From an uncultured bacterium (GTDB taxonomy: Bacteria > Cyanobacteriota > Vampirovibrionia > Gastranaerophilales > Gastranaerophilaceae), in assembly GCA_949282215.1 (NCBI GenBank), contig CASDPF010000013.1, positions 45,100 through 109,099 of the forward strand: a DNA stretch of 64,000 bases, written 5' to 3'. This document shows positions 25,830 through 34,615 of this stretch, in pieces. Under the pieces are notes generated by a model that saw only the letters and a program-made list of their open reading frames with translations, ran no database searches and was not told the origin of the DNA. The first letter of the stretch is position 1; each line of letters begins with the position of its first letter. The position numbers and the translations under genes are program-made.

Positions 25830-26414
25830 ATGGATAAGGACAAGATAAAATTATTTAAAAATGCAATAGCTTTAATGCTACTTTTAGTTTTCGTTGTAGT
25901 ATATCTGTTGATTATGCGTATTGTGCCTTCGCTCAAGACAATAAGTCAGACTATGTCAGAGTATAAAAATCAATCTGGCTTGTTGGCTGAAAAAGAAAGA
26001 TTGCTTGATACTAAAAAACAAGAAGTTTTAAAGGCAACTGATACAAATTTAAAGGGTACTAAGGATATGTATAAACCCTTGGAAAGCGGTCTTGATGCAG
26101 AAGGAATTGTTTCAGCACAATTTGAAGATATTCTAAAATTGTTGAAAGCAAATGCTATTAAAACTCGTTCTATAAAATATGAGTATAATCCTGCGGATGA
26201 CCCTTTTGTAAAAGGTGCAGGTGAGACCGTCAGTGCTTGTACTTTGGATATGCAAATGGTTGCAACGTATAAAAATTTTGAGGGTTTCATCAAGGATTTG
26301 TATAAGCATGAGCATTTCTTAGATATTTCTAAAATTGAGATTATTCCTTATGAAAAAAATAAAACTATGTTGTTAATCAATTTTAAATTAAAATTGTATG
26401 CTAAAAAAGTTTAA
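25830..26414 (+). CDS. PilO-like type IV pilus inner-membrane protein
   Basis: 194 residues: a short cytoplasmic tail, one membrane helix (about 12-34), a coiled coil (about 40-75, QSGLLAEKERLLDTKKQEV) and a ferredoxin-like periplasmic domain with the DMQMVATYKNFEGFIKDLYKHEHFLDISKIEI pattern seen in PilO. It directly follows the PilM/N-like gene and presumably pairs with its PilN part. A terminator follows at 26420. Together they support a real pilus machine using the many pilin-like genes. Confidence 0.72.
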   Translation: MDKDKIKLFKNAIALMLLLVFVVVYLLIMRIVPSLKTISQTMSEYKNQSGLLAEKERLLDTKKQEVLKATDTNLKGTKDMYKPLESGLDAEGIVSAQFEDILKLLKANAIKTRSIKYEYNPADDPFVKGAGETVSACTLDMQMVATYKNFEGFIKDLYKHEHFLDISKIEIIPYEKNKTMLLINFKLKLYAKKV

Positions 26415-26419
26415 AATCA

Positions 26420-26446
26420 AAAAGCTCTCAAGTCTTGAGAGCTTTT
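26420..26446. terminator. Terminator after PilO-like gene
   Basis: A 12-bp stem AAAAGCTCTCAA (26420-26431) with 26435-26446, loop GTC, T run on the + strand and a T-rich end on the - strand, serving the convergent radical SAM gene too. Confidence 0.85.
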
Positions 26447-26453
26447 TTGTTGA

Positions 26454-27311
26454 TTAGTTACTAAACATATTAAAGTCTATACCAAAAAAAAGATGTTTAT
26501 TATTAATACAATTTGTGCAATATGGTGTTTCTAAAAGTGTTTTGTCTGCAAAATCCGAAAAGTCACTTCCGCATCTGCCACGGTGGTCATTTGATAAAAA
26601 TGGACAAGTATAAATACCTTTTGAAGTTACTATTCTGCCATATTCGCAATCAAGACTCTCCCAATCCAATGATTCAGGTTCTGAAGGATTAGATTTATTG
26701 TAAAATTTATTTATGACAAAGTTATGGTCTTGACTCTCAAATCCAATTTTTTTACATATTTTTTTGAATTCTTCCATTATAATTTCGGGAGTTTCATTAT
26801 AATAATTTGTTATATTCAATATTGGGTTAAAATTATATTTGCAAAGACTTTTTACAGCATTTAAAACTTGTCTGTATGTGCCTCGACCTCTTATGTCATC
26901 ATTTTTTATTTCATTGTAATGATCAATACTTAATCTGAAAATAATTTCATATTCGCTTTCATCTTCTACTCGTTTTAGGAAACGGGCTTTTTTTTCATTG
27001 ATAAAACTTCCGTTTGTGCAAATACAAACGTTAGTTCTTTTTAGACATAGTCTTAATATACTGTTAAAATCAGGGTGAGTCATAGGCTCTGCACCTGTCA
27101 GGTAGATGCATTGAATATCTTCTTTTGAGGTGTCATTTAGTGCTTTTTTTATTACGTCAATAGAAATAAAATCTTTTACCTTTTTAGATAAAGGAAAGTC
27201 AATATAGCAATGTTTACACCTAAGATTGCAGTTTTTTGCCGTTAATTCAATAAAAAGATTATTAAATTTTTTTAGAAGACTTACCGGTGCTGAGAAAATT
27301 GATGATTTCAT
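26454..27311 (-). CDS. Radical SAM protein with C-terminal Cys cluster
   Basis: 285 residues. The SAM 4Fe-4S motif CNLRCKHC (Cys28, 32 and 35) is followed by the barrel with YLTGAEPMTHPDF and CICTNGSFI. A C-terminal Cys group (CPFLSNDHRGRCG, then CTNC) suggests a SPASM/twitch-type extra cluster. Such proteins often modify peptides or take part in cofactor or surface maturation. No precursor peptide is evident next to it, so the substrate is unknown. An ATTACC/GGGTAT palindrome lies upstream. GGGGG lies before the ATG. Confidence 0.82.
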   Translation of the reverse strand: MKSSIFSAPVSLLKKFNNLFIELTAKNCNLRCKHCYIDFPLSKKVKDFISIDVIKKALNDTSKEDIQCIYLTGAEPMTHPDFNSILRLCLKRTNVCICTNGSFINEKKARFLKRVEDESEYEIIFRLSIDHYNEIKNDDIRGRGTYRQVLNAVKSLCKYNFNPILNITNYYNETPEIIMEEFKKICKKIGFESQDHNFVINKFYNKSNPSEPESLDWESLDCEYGRIVTSKGIYTCPFLSNDHRGRCGSDFSDFADKTLLETPYCTNCINNKHLFFGIDFNMFSN

Positions 27312-27364
27312 TTTAAATCCCCCTTAGTTTAAAATTATTGTAAGAATAACAATTTATTATTGAA

Positions 27365-27382
27365 ATTACCTAAGCGGGTATT
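27365..27382. promoter_or_regulatory. ATTACC(T)-N4-GGGTATT operator-like site
   Basis: Imperfect palindrome 54 bp before the radical SAM start. It resembles the two sites at 34051-34068 and 34106-34123 (ATTACCC-N4-GGGTA), which hints at one regulator acting at both loci. Confidence 0.4.
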
Positions 27383-27397
27383 AATTGGAATTATAAA

Positions 27398-27715
27398 TTA
27401 TGTTGTGTTAAAATCCTTTGGCTGTTTATCTTGCAACCATCTGCTCATAATATAATGTTCATAACTTAGGGCAAAATTATATAGTGCATTTACGAGAGTT
27501 CTACCGCTTTCTGATTTTCCTACGATAAAAAAATCTCCGACAGAATTTTCCGCTAATAAAATTTCTTTATGTACAATTTTATCGACATGATTTTTGGGAT
27601 TTTTATTTATTACAAGTTTAATCCACTCACAAAGCAGTTTTGTAGCTGTGGTCTTGTTAGAGATAAGATTGTCATTATGTTTCTGTAAGTATTTTGAAAA
27701 TTCTTTTAAAATCAT
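27398..27715 (-). CDS. Small unknown protein downstream of comF
   Basis: 105 residues, basic and helical, no signal or membrane segment, with a GDFFIVGKSESGRTLVNALYNF stretch broken by no known motif. It starts 2 nt after the comF stop, so it is translated from the same mRNA. The family is not recognised. Confidence 0.6.
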   Translation of the reverse strand: MILKEFSKYLQKHNDNLISNKTTATKLLCEWIKLVINKNPKNHVDKIVHKEILLAENSVGDFFIVGKSESGRTLVNALYNFALSYEHYIMSRWLQDKQPKDFNTT

Positions 27716-27717
27716 TT

Positions 27718-28365
27718 TTAATCACTGAATGGTGTTGTTGCTGTTAAGCATACAATGTCTGTAATTCCGTTTTTGTTGAGTTCTTTAATCATTTCCTCAA
27801 AAGTAGAGCCTGTTGTACAAATATCATCTATCAAAAGGATTGTACCATCCATAAGTTTATCTTTATTAACTTTGAATGCGTTAGAAAGATTTTTAATTCT
27901 TTCATTTTTTGATAGTTTATATTGAGGTTTGGTATCCTTTATGCGTTCAATAAGGTTCGGATTATAATTATATCCTCCAAGTCTGCAGAATTCAATACTT
28001 GTAAGTTCCATGTGATTATATTTTCTTTTTTTCTTTCTTTTGTAATATATCGGAACAGGTACAACTTGGAATGATTTTTTATCTGTGATGTTTTGCCAAT
28101 ATTCAAGCATAAATTTTGCCAAAAAATATGCTAAGTCTTTTTGTCTATGGTACTTTAGACCTCTTATGAGTTTTTGTAAGTTTTTTTCATAGACGCCTGC
28201 ACAATAAACTTTTTTCCCATTAACAATTCTATTAATGCTGAAAGGAAGATAATCCATCTCATTGTAGCATTTAGAACACATTATTATACACTCTTTTGAG
28301 GTTTTGCAAAAATAGCATTTTTTCTTATAAATCCAATCCAGAAGATTAATAAAAAACTCTTTCAT
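27718..28365 (-). CDS. comF: ComF family phosphoribosyltransferase-like protein
   Basis: 215 residues. An N-terminal zinc finger (Cys17, 20, 30 and 33) precedes a type I phosphoribosyltransferase domain with the PRPP loop LLIDDICTTGST (about 177-188). It corresponds to ComFC/GntX. In competent bacteria ComF helps DNA uptake, with the exact step unclear; the pilin repertoire here makes a link to transformation possible, but that is inference. It lies between the histidine kinase gene and a small unknown gene on the same strand. Confidence 0.88.
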   Translation of the reverse strand: MKEFFINLLDWIYKKKCYFCKTSKECIIMCSKCYNEMDYLPFSINRIVNGKKVYCAGVYEKNLQKLIRGLKYHRQKDLAYFLAKFMLEYWQNITDKKSFQVVPVPIYYKRKKKRKYNHMELTSIEFCRLGGYNYNPNLIERIKDTKPQYKLSKNERIKNLSNAFKVNKDKLMDGTILLIDDICTTGSTFEEMIKELNKNGITDIVCLTATTPFSD

Positions 28366-28404
28366 AAATAAATTTTACCATAATATTTCATACTTACAGG
28401 TATA

Positions 28405-29676
28405 TTAAGAAGGAATTTTTATACAGAATTCAGTTCGTACATTTTCTTCACTATCAACTGTAATTTCTCCCCCATGAGAGCGTATTATTTGTTGAGAAAG
28501 GTATAAACCCAGACCCGTTCCTATTTTGCGGAATTTTTTTGCGGCTGAATAATATTTATTAAAAATAAGTTTAATTTCTTTTTGAGAAATTCCCTGTCCG
28601 TAGTCTATAACTGAAATTGTTATAAATCCAGGGATTTCTCCTGTTATTATATCAATATCTTTTTTTGTATTACTGTGGGCAATAGCGTTATTAATGAGGT
28701 TTTTAATTACTCTTTGTAATTGTATCGGGTCAGCTGTGACTTTTATATCTCGGACTGGGTTAAAGTTAACCTTTATTCCTGACATTGCAGCTAGTGGGGT
28801 TACATCTTCCACAATGCTGTTTATAAAGCCTTTTAGTTTAATATTTTCTTTTAACAGCTTAATCCCTTTTTCTTTGATTTTATATGTTTCCAGTACTATT
28901 TGAACAAGTTCAATTAGTTCTTTATTAGAGGATTTCATATTTTTTAAAGCGACTTCTTGTTTTTCATTGATTTCTCCAAACTTTCCGGACAACAAGAAGT
29001 CTAAAATATTTGCTTCAGCAACGATTGGGACTTTAAGATCATGTGTTAGAGTCGCAACGAAATCTTCTTTTAAAGTTTCGATTTCTCTTTCGTTAGTAAC
29101 ATCTTTGATTATAAGTACATATCTTTTCTTGTTGTCATCAAGAGATAATCTAATAGAGCTTATTATGAAATTGTTTGTTGGGGTATGTTTAATGAAAACA
29201 TCTTTATTATTTAATCTTTCAAGGTTAACATTTTCTGTAAATTGTAGAAAATCTAAAATGTTTTTGCCGATAATATCATGTCCTTTTACTCCAAACCATG
29301 TACTAATTTGAGGTGTGGCTCGAAGAATTTGTAAGTGTTCGTTAACGATTAATATTCCATCCGAAAGTGAGTTAATGACAGACTCTAGCAGTTTGTTTTG
29401 ACGCATAAGTTCAGCCTGATATTCAATAATCATTTTTTCCCTGTCATTAAGTGTCTCAACCATTCTGTTGATACTGTCTGTAACGTTTTGGTATGTAGGA
29501 TGTTCAAGCTTTTCTATTTTGGTCGAGAGATTGCCGTATCTTATTGAATTGACGGTATTTGTGACCATTCCCAAGTAATCGTTAATTTTAGACCAACGCT
29601 TATTTGTTTGTCTTGTGATAAGAAATAAACTTATAAATACCGCTATAATTCCTAAATTTAAAAGATACCAGAGCAT
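28405..29676 (-). CDS. Sensor histidine kinase (HAMP-PAS-HisKA-HATPase)
   Basis: 423 residues: one N-terminal membrane helix (3-21) with almost no extracytoplasmic part, a HAMP-like linker (25-85), a PAS domain (about 95-195), HisKA with the phospho-His in TLTHDLKVPI (His212), and an HATPase_c domain (N box NLINNAIAHS, G1 DYGQGIS, G2 GTGLGLYL). Without a sensor loop the signal is probably cytoplasmic, through PAS. No response regulator is adjacent, so it is an orphan kinase here. It may be cotranscribed with comF. Confidence 0.9.
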   Translation of the reverse strand: MLWYLLNLGIIAVFISLFLITRQTNKRWSKINDYLGMVTNTVNSIRYGNLSTKIEKLEHPTYQNVTDSINRMVETLNDREKMIIEYQAELMRQNKLLESVINSLSDGILIVNEHLQILRATPQISTWFGVKGHDIIGKNILDFLQFTENVNLERLNNKDVFIKHTPTNNFIISSIRLSLDDNKKRYVLIIKDVTNEREIETLKEDFVATLTHDLKVPIVAEANILDFLLSGKFGEINEKQEVALKNMKSSNKELIELVQIVLETYKIKEKGIKLLKENIKLKGFINSIVEDVTPLAAMSGIKVNFNPVRDIKVTADPIQLQRVIKNLINNAIAHSNTKKDIDIITGEIPGFITISVIDYGQGISQKEIKLIFNKYYSAAKKFRKIGTGLGLYLSQQIIRSHGGEITVDSEENVRTEFCIKIPS

Positions 29677-29754
29677 TTTTTACCTTACATTTTGATTTTA
29701 TGGTACAATTATAGCAGATAAAGGATTTTATGTTAATACTTTAAAGGAAGTACG

Positions 29755-30249
29755 ATGAGAAAAATTAAACTGCCTGATACAATAAAAATGGTGATAACGG
29801 ATTTTGATGGTGTAGTAACTGATAATTGTGTTTATATCGGTGAAGACTTTTCTATGAGCCGAAAAGTTAATTTTAAAGATATTATGGGCTTTTCTCTATT
29901 AAAGAAAAACGGGATAAAAATAGCAATAATTTCAGGTGAAAAAAATTCTGCGATTGATCTATTGGCAAGAAAATTTCTAATAGAAGAAGTCCATCAGGAT
30001 ATAAGGTTAAAAATAAATATTCTTCAATCAATAGTTGAAAAATATTCACTGACGCAAAATGAGTATGTATTCATAGGTGATGATGTAAATGATTTGGAAT
30101 GTTTAAATTATGCGAAATATAAAATTACAGTTCCGCATGCTCCAGATAAATTAAAAAAGTTAAAAGGTATTCAAGTAACCAAAAATGATGGCGGATGTGG
30201 TGCGTTTAGAGAGGTAGCAGATTGTTTGACAGATTTAAAAAAATCATAG
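29755..30249 (+). CDS. kdsC: KdsC-like HAD phosphatase (KDO-8-phosphate phosphatase)
   Basis: 164-residue C0-type HAD hydrolase without a cap. The motif DFDGVVTD (Asp16 nucleophile, Asp18), IISGEKN (motif II), Lys in LKIN and GDDVNDLECL (motif IV) fit KdsC, which forms KDO for LPS core. The same fold is used for N-acylneuraminate-9-phosphate, so the sugar is not certain. The ATG has AAAGGAAG upstream. The 3' end overlaps the next gene by 28 nt. Confidence 0.85.
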   Translation: MRKIKLPDTIKMVITDFDGVVTDNCVYIGEDFSMSRKVNFKDIMGFSLLKKNGIKIAIISGEKNSAIDLLARKFLIEEVHQDIRLKINILQSIVEKYSLTQNEYVFIGDDVNDLECLNYAKYKITVPHAPDKLKKLKGIQVTKNDGGCGAFREVADCLTDLKKS

Positions 30250-31715
30250 AACAAATTAAAAAACTTAATTTGTCGATAGATAAGTATAAAAAGGATACTA
30301 TAGTTCAATCTCTGCCGTCAAAAGCTATAGTTAATCGTGCAAAAAAATATATAGAGCTGCAAGATTATAAAGAAGCGGAAAAAGTTTTAAATGAAGCTTT
30401 GGAATTTCCTCAGGAAGATTCTCTGGTGTATAAATATCTTGGAATTTGTGCTGAAAAGACTCTTAGGTATGATGATGCGATGAGAGCTTATAAAAAATCC
30501 GCTCAGATAAACCAACAAGATAAAGATATCTGGATGAAATTAGGCTTTTCTCAAATTCAATGCCAGTTGTTTGAGGATGCGGAAAAGTCATTTGAAAATG
30601 CAAATAAAATTAATCCTTCGAATACAGATGTTTTTGCAGGCTGGGGTATGTCTTTGATGAAACAAAAAAGATATTCAGAAGCCCATGAGAAATTTGTAGA
30701 GGCAGTAAGACTTAATAAATATAATTTTATGGCGATGTTACTTGCCGCTGTTATGGAAATGCGGCTTGAAAGATATGAAGATGCTGAGTTAAAGCTTAAA
30801 TTTCTTTCTACAGTTGCACCGAATGAAACGAATACTTATGAGTATGCTCATTTAAAGTATATAAAAAAAGATTATGCAAATGCTGAATATTATGCCAAAA
30901 AAGCTCTTGAATATAATCCTGCAATGCTTAATCCATATTTGATTTTGGGAAAAATATTCAGAGAAAAACTTGAATTTAAAAATGCTGAGGCAGCTTTTGA
31001 AGCAGCATTATTATATAATGATGCGAAGCCTGATTTGTATTATGAATGGGGTGTTATGCTTCAGTATTTTGAAAAGTATGATTTGGCTCGGGAAAAATTT
31101 AAAAAGGTTTTGGAACTTTCTCCTGATGAAGGTTTTGCGAAGGCAGGTCTTGGGTTAACTTATGCTGTGTCAGGCGATATCGAAAATGCATCAGGCTTGA
31201 TAAATGAAGAATTAGAAAAAGAACCTGAATGTTACCTTGCATTAAAAGGCAATGCTATGATTGCTTTTAAAAAGAATGAGTTTGAACTTGCTATAGACCG
31301 ATTTAAAAAGATTTTAAAAGAGGATCAAAGTGATAGAGCATGTAACTATTATATTGCACGTTCTTATGAAATGTTAGGTAATGATGTACTTACCAAGGAA
31401 TATTATGAGAATGCCATAAAAACTTATCCTTCTTTACTTGTAAGTTATATTGATTATTCAAAGTATTTAATGAATAAGAAGGAGTACGCAGAAGCACAGC
31501 GTAAGTTGCGTAAAGCCTTGAAAGTAGAAGGTGAAAATCTTGAAATTTTAAACATGCTGTTTTTTGTAAGTTACATACTTGTCAAAGATAACCTTTGTGA
31601 ATATAATGTAAAAGAAGTAATTGCTCTTGCTGATAAGATTAATTCTATTAATCCCCAATCTTTTGAGTATGAAAAAGAAAGAGCAGAACTCTCAGATATC
31701 TTGAAAAACTTATAG
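30222..31715 (+). CDS. Tetratricopeptide repeat protein
   Basis: 497 residues made almost entirely of TPR helix pairs (about 12-13 repeats from residue 40 to 480; for example AEKVLNEALEFPQEDSLVYK and AEKSFENANKINPSNTDVFA). There is no signal peptide or membrane helix, so it is a cytoplasmic scaffold. It starts at TTG, 7 nt after AGAGAGG, inside the kdsC-like gene (28-nt overlap, different frame), which points to translational coupling. lysC follows 12 nt later. Partners are unknown. Confidence 0.85.
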   Translation: MFDRFKKIIEQIKKLNLSIDKYKKDTIVQSLPSKAIVNRAKKYIELQDYKEAEKVLNEALEFPQEDSLVYKYLGICAEKTLRYDDAMRAYKKSAQINQQDKDIWMKLGFSQIQCQLFEDAEKSFENANKINPSNTDVFAGWGMSLMKQKRYSEAHEKFVEAVRLNKYNFMAMLLAAVMEMRLERYEDAELKLKFLSTVAPNETNTYEYAHLKYIKKDYANAEYYAKKALEYNPAMLNPYLILGKIFREKLEFKNAEAAFEAALLYNDAKPDLYYEWGVMLQYFEKYDLAREKFKKVLELSPDEGFAKAGLGLTYAVSGDIENASGLINEELEKEPECYLALKGNAMIAFKKNEFELAIDRFKKILKEDQSDRACNYYIARSYEMLGNDVLTKEYYENAIKTYPSLLVSYIDYSKYLMNKKEYAEAQRKLRKALKVEGENLEILNMLFFVSYILVKDNLCEYNVKEVIALADKINSINPQSFEYEKERAELSDILKNL

Positions 31716-31727
31716 AAAGAGAAAAAA

Positions 31728-32993
31728 TTGAGAAAGATAATTGTTCAAAAATTCGGCGGCACATCAGTTGCAGATACAGATAAAATAAAGAATGTTGCAC
31801 AAACCGTAATAAAAGAAAAAAATAACGGAAATGATGTAGTAGTGGTAGTTTCAGCAATGGGGCATACTACGGATTATCTTGTAAAAATGGCAAAAGATTT
31901 GAGTCCTGTGCCATCAAGCAGAGAAATGGACATGCTTTTATCTACAGGGGAAGGGGTATCAATTGCATTGCTTGCGATGGCAATTCAAGCAGCAGGATAT
32001 GATGCCGTAAGTTTTAATGCTATGCAAGTGGGTATTATGACAGAGAATGTTCACTCAAAAGCAAGGATTGTAGATATCAAAACAGATAAGTTAAAAAAGA
32101 ATTTAGCAGAAGGTAAAATTATTGTAGTTGCAGGGTTCCAAGGTGTTACCGAAGATGGAGAAATAACGACTCTCGGTCGTGGAGGTTCAGATACTTCAGC
32201 CGTCGCTCTTGCCGCAGCATTGAATGCAGAAAGATGTGATATATATACAGATGTTGAGGGTGTCTATACAACTGATCCTCGTGTTGTCCCTACAGCCTCA
32301 AGGCTTGATGAAATCTCTTATGAGGAAATGTTAGAGCTAGCTCATGCAGGAGCTAATGTTCTTCATCCGAGAAGTGTTGAAACCGCTAAACAGTTTAACG
32401 TCCCTCTTAGAGTAAGAAGCAGTTTTAAAACTGACAATTTAGGTACTTTAATTTTAGGAGTTGATAAAATGGAAATTTATAAACCTGTCACAGGAGTCGC
32501 AGCAGATTTGTCACAATCAAGAATTGTTGTATGCGATGTTCCAGATGTTCCCGGTCAAGCGGCAAGAATATTCGGTAAGCTTGCGGAAGAAAATATTTCT
32601 GTAGATATGATTATTCAATCTTATGCTAGAAAAGTTTCAAATACCAATGACATAGCTTTCACTATTGATACAGCTGATATTGATAAGACTATCACAACTC
32701 TAAATTCTTTGAAAAAAGAATTAGATTGCGGCGAAATTCAGGTAAATAATGAAATTGCAAAAGTTTCTATCGTAGGTGCCGGTATGATTGACAGACCTGG
32801 TATTGCATCAACTATGTTTGAAACACTTGCAGAACAAGGGGTTAATATTAAAATGATTTCTACAAGTGAAATTAAAATCAGTTGCCTTGTAAATAAAGAT
32901 GATGCTAAAAAGGCAGTAAAAGCCTTGCATGAAGTCTTTGGGCTAAGTTGTTCTGAAGTTGCTGAGGTAAAAGGTGATTTGCCTGATGTGTAG
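31728..32993 (+). CDS. lysC: Aspartate kinase
   Basis: First step of the Lys/Thr/Met pathway. The 421-residue protein has the amino-acid kinase domain with KFGGTSVAD (7-15), TTLGRGGSDTSAVALA and YTDVEGVYTTDPR, and two C-terminal ACT domains (about 270-340 and 350-415) for feedback control. It starts at TTG with AAAGAG upstream. It is the last gene of the kdsC-TPR-lysC run. The size fits the monofunctional lysine-sensitive type. Confidence 0.95.
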   Translation: MRKIIVQKFGGTSVADTDKIKNVAQTVIKEKNNGNDVVVVVSAMGHTTDYLVKMAKDLSPVPSSREMDMLLSTGEGVSIALLAMAIQAAGYDAVSFNAMQVGIMTENVHSKARIVDIKTDKLKKNLAEGKIIVVAGFQGVTEDGEITTLGRGGSDTSAVALAAALNAERCDIYTDVEGVYTTDPRVVPTASRLDEISYEEMLELAHAGANVLHPRSVETAKQFNVPLRVRSSFKTDNLGTLILGVDKMEIYKPVTGVAADLSQSRIVVCDVPDVPGQAARIFGKLAEENISVDMIIQSYARKVSNTNDIAFTIDTADIDKTITTLNSLKKELDCGEIQVNNEIAKVSIVGAGMIDRPGIASTMFETLAEQGVNIKMISTSEIKISCLVNKDDAKKAVKALHEVFGLSCSEVAEVKGDLPDV

Positions 32994-33025
32994 TTTTTAT
33001 TATTTATTGTAATTTAAGATTATTT

Positions 33026-33067
33026 ATAAAGCAGGGTTGATAAATCCTGCTTTATAATTTATAATAA
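33026..33067 (+). repeat. 42-nt block shared with 2492-2533
   Basis: Second copy of the block that carries the cysE end, an 8-bp hairpin and the leader promoter. Here it stands 32 nt after lysC with no cysE sequence beyond the block, so it looks like the receiving site of a duplication. Confidence 0.75.
33037..33065 (+). promoter_or_regulatory. Promoter of poly-G leader copy 4
   Basis: TTGATA (33037-33042), 17-bp spacer, TATAAT (33060-33065), identical to copy 1. Confidence 0.7.
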
Positions 33068-33084
33068 AATATATATGAAAATAA

Positions 33085-33282
33085 AAGGAGGAATGTATGC
33101 AAAAGTCGCTAATAGATAGAATTTCGGGGGGGGGGGCTACCAACTAACAGTTAAATCAAGCATTTCCGACTTAGACCTCCGATTTAATAAAAAGAGCTGA
33201 AAAATAAGCCGTGCCAAAAGACACGGTAGTTTGTAATGCAAAAATCTTAAAAATATTTAGCAAAATATAAAACGGAGGACTT
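33085..33282 (+). promoter_or_regulatory. Poly-G leader unit, copy 4 (5' UTR of pilin 4)
   Basis: AAGGAGG (33085-33091), leader ORF, 11 G (33126-33136), CCTCCG (33176-33181), hairpin CCGTG (33209-33213) with CACGG (33222-33226), pilin site CGGAGG (33273-33278). CCTCCG is complementary to CGGAGG as in the other copies. Confidence 0.7.
33097..33147 (+). CDS. Leader peptide ORF with poly-G tract, copy 4
   Basis: Encodes MQKSLIDRISGGGATN. The -1 frame runs 33135-33200 with YQLTVKSSISDLDLRFNKKS and ends just before the hairpin. Confidence 0.5.
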   Translation: MQKSLIDRISGGGATN

Positions 33283-33951
33283 ATGAAAAAGAGAAACGCT
33301 TTTACTTTAGCAGAAGTATTAATAACATTAGGAATAACAGGAATTGTAGCGGCGATGACATTACCATTATTATTGAGTAAATATCGAAATCAAGTTTTGA
33401 AATCTCAATTTAAAAAGAATTATAGTATATTATCTCAAGCTTTAATAAGTACAGCAGAAGAACTAGGACAAGGATTACATTTACGATATGCTGATGAAAT
33501 TCCTGGCTGGAATGGTGCAGTTGAATTTAGGGAAACTTTTAATCAGTATTTGATGAAAATTGGTGGTAGTGGAACAAAATATCAATCTCAATTTGTTTTT
33601 TTACCATATAATCCAAATCAGGATAAAGGCGATAATACAATGGGGCTAGGAGCTTATCCTGGATATGTGAGACTTGCAGATGGTACTGCGGTAAGTGTTA
33701 TAAAAAATAATGGATTTTTGAATGTGTTGATAGATACAAACGGAAAAAATAAGCCTAATAGAGTAGGGTATGACGTTTTTTTATTTGTTGTTGATAAAAA
33801 TCAGGATAAATTAATTAGTTGGTCAAATGATGTTAGCTATTGTTCTAAAACTGCTACTAGTTCATATAATGGTAGGGCATGTACTTATTTTGCTCTTACA
33901 GATATTTGCCCGGATGATCCGAATTTAGGCTATTGGGAATGTCTACCTTAA
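33283..33951 (+). CDS. Type IV pilin-like protein 4 (DxNG-PN head type)
   Basis: 222-residue prepilin-like protein with the MKKRNAFTLAEVLITLGITG start (Thr in place of the usual Ile). The head carries VLIDTNGKNKPNRVGYDVFLF and two late Cys-containing motifs (SYCSKT, RACTYFAL), close to the 48695 pilin although that one belongs to the other regulatory class. It ends in WECLP. The first 80 nt match the other + strand pilins; the head does not. CGGAGG is 4 nt before the ATG. Confidence 0.84.
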   Translation: MKKRNAFTLAEVLITLGITGIVAAMTLPLLLSKYRNQVLKSQFKKNYSILSQALISTAEELGQGLHLRYADEIPGWNGAVEFRETFNQYLMKIGGSGTKYQSQFVFLPYNPNQDKGDNTMGLGAYPGYVRLADGTAVSVIKNNGFLNVLIDTNGKNKPNRVGYDVFLFVVDKNQDKLISWSNDVSYCSKTATSSYNGRACTYFALTDICPDDPNLGYWECLP

Positions 33952-34330
33952 TTCTAAAAAAAGAGCCCTTAATGGGCTCGTTGGAATTAAGAATAGCTGG
34001 AAGTATGAAAAAGATTAATTATATTTAACTGAATTAGTGTAATTTTTACAATTACCCGCATGGGTAATAAGCATGCTAATTATGTTTTTGAGTAAAATTT
34101 TAAATATTACCCAGTCGGGTATATTTAAATAGTGGCCAAAATCTATAAACTACTAATAAGTGTACTTTTCGCACTTTATGGCAAAATGCTTATAAATATT
34201 AAATTGTAGACTTTTTAATAAAAGTTCATAAAAAGGGTTGACAAATAATTTTTTATAGATTATAGTAAAAGTGTTAGATGAAGTGTTAAAAAAACACTTA
34301 ATAAGAAAACCTCACGAGAGGAGGACGAAA
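33952..34330 (+). promoter_or_regulatory. 379-nt region: hairpin, two palindromes, strong promoter and 5' UTR hairpins
   Basis: GAGCCC (33963-33968) pairs with GGGCTC (33974-33979) without a T run. Two palindromes follow: ATTACCC (34051-34057) with GGGTAAT (34062-34068), and ATTACCC (34106-34112) with GGGTA from 34117. The promoter of the next gene is TTGACA (34238-34243), 17 bp, TATAGT (34261-34266). In its 5' UTR, AAGTGTT/AACACTT (34281-34299) and CCTC/GAGG (34310-34321) can pair; the second touches the ribosome binding site. Confidence 0.6.
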
Positions 34331-34615
34331 ATGATGAAAATTAATCCGGTAAACTTTAATACAAATAGAGCAGTTTCTTTCGGTGAAGGAAACTCTAATA
34401 CATTGACTCCAAGTATGGCTATTTTATCGCTTCAGGCTCCTGATGCAAAAAGAGGCTTTACAAGTAATATGCATTTATCTCAGAAAGCTGATGCAGTTAG
34501 AAATAACTTGTTCACTTCTGTAATTAATAAATTTGTCAAGACTTATAATATCGCTGTACAGTCAGCAAACCCTAAAACAGAATCTAAGCCTGACGGCTTG
34601 AATGTAATTGCTTAA
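34331..34615 (+). CDS. Small unknown protein with SFGEGN N-terminal motif
   Basis: 94 residues from the ATG at 34331, placed 6 nt after AGGAGG; the upstream in-frame sequence lies in the 5' UTR hairpins and is unlikely to be translated. It opens with MMKINPVNFNTNRAVSFGEGN, similar in style to the FxG openings of other unknown proteins in the window. No membrane segment or known domain. The near-consensus promoter suggests high expression. Confidence 0.68.
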   Translation: MMKINPVNFNTNRAVSFGEGNSNTLTPSMAILSLQAPDAKRGFTSNMHLSQKADAVRNNLFTSVINKFVKTYNIAVQSANPKTESKPDGLNVIA

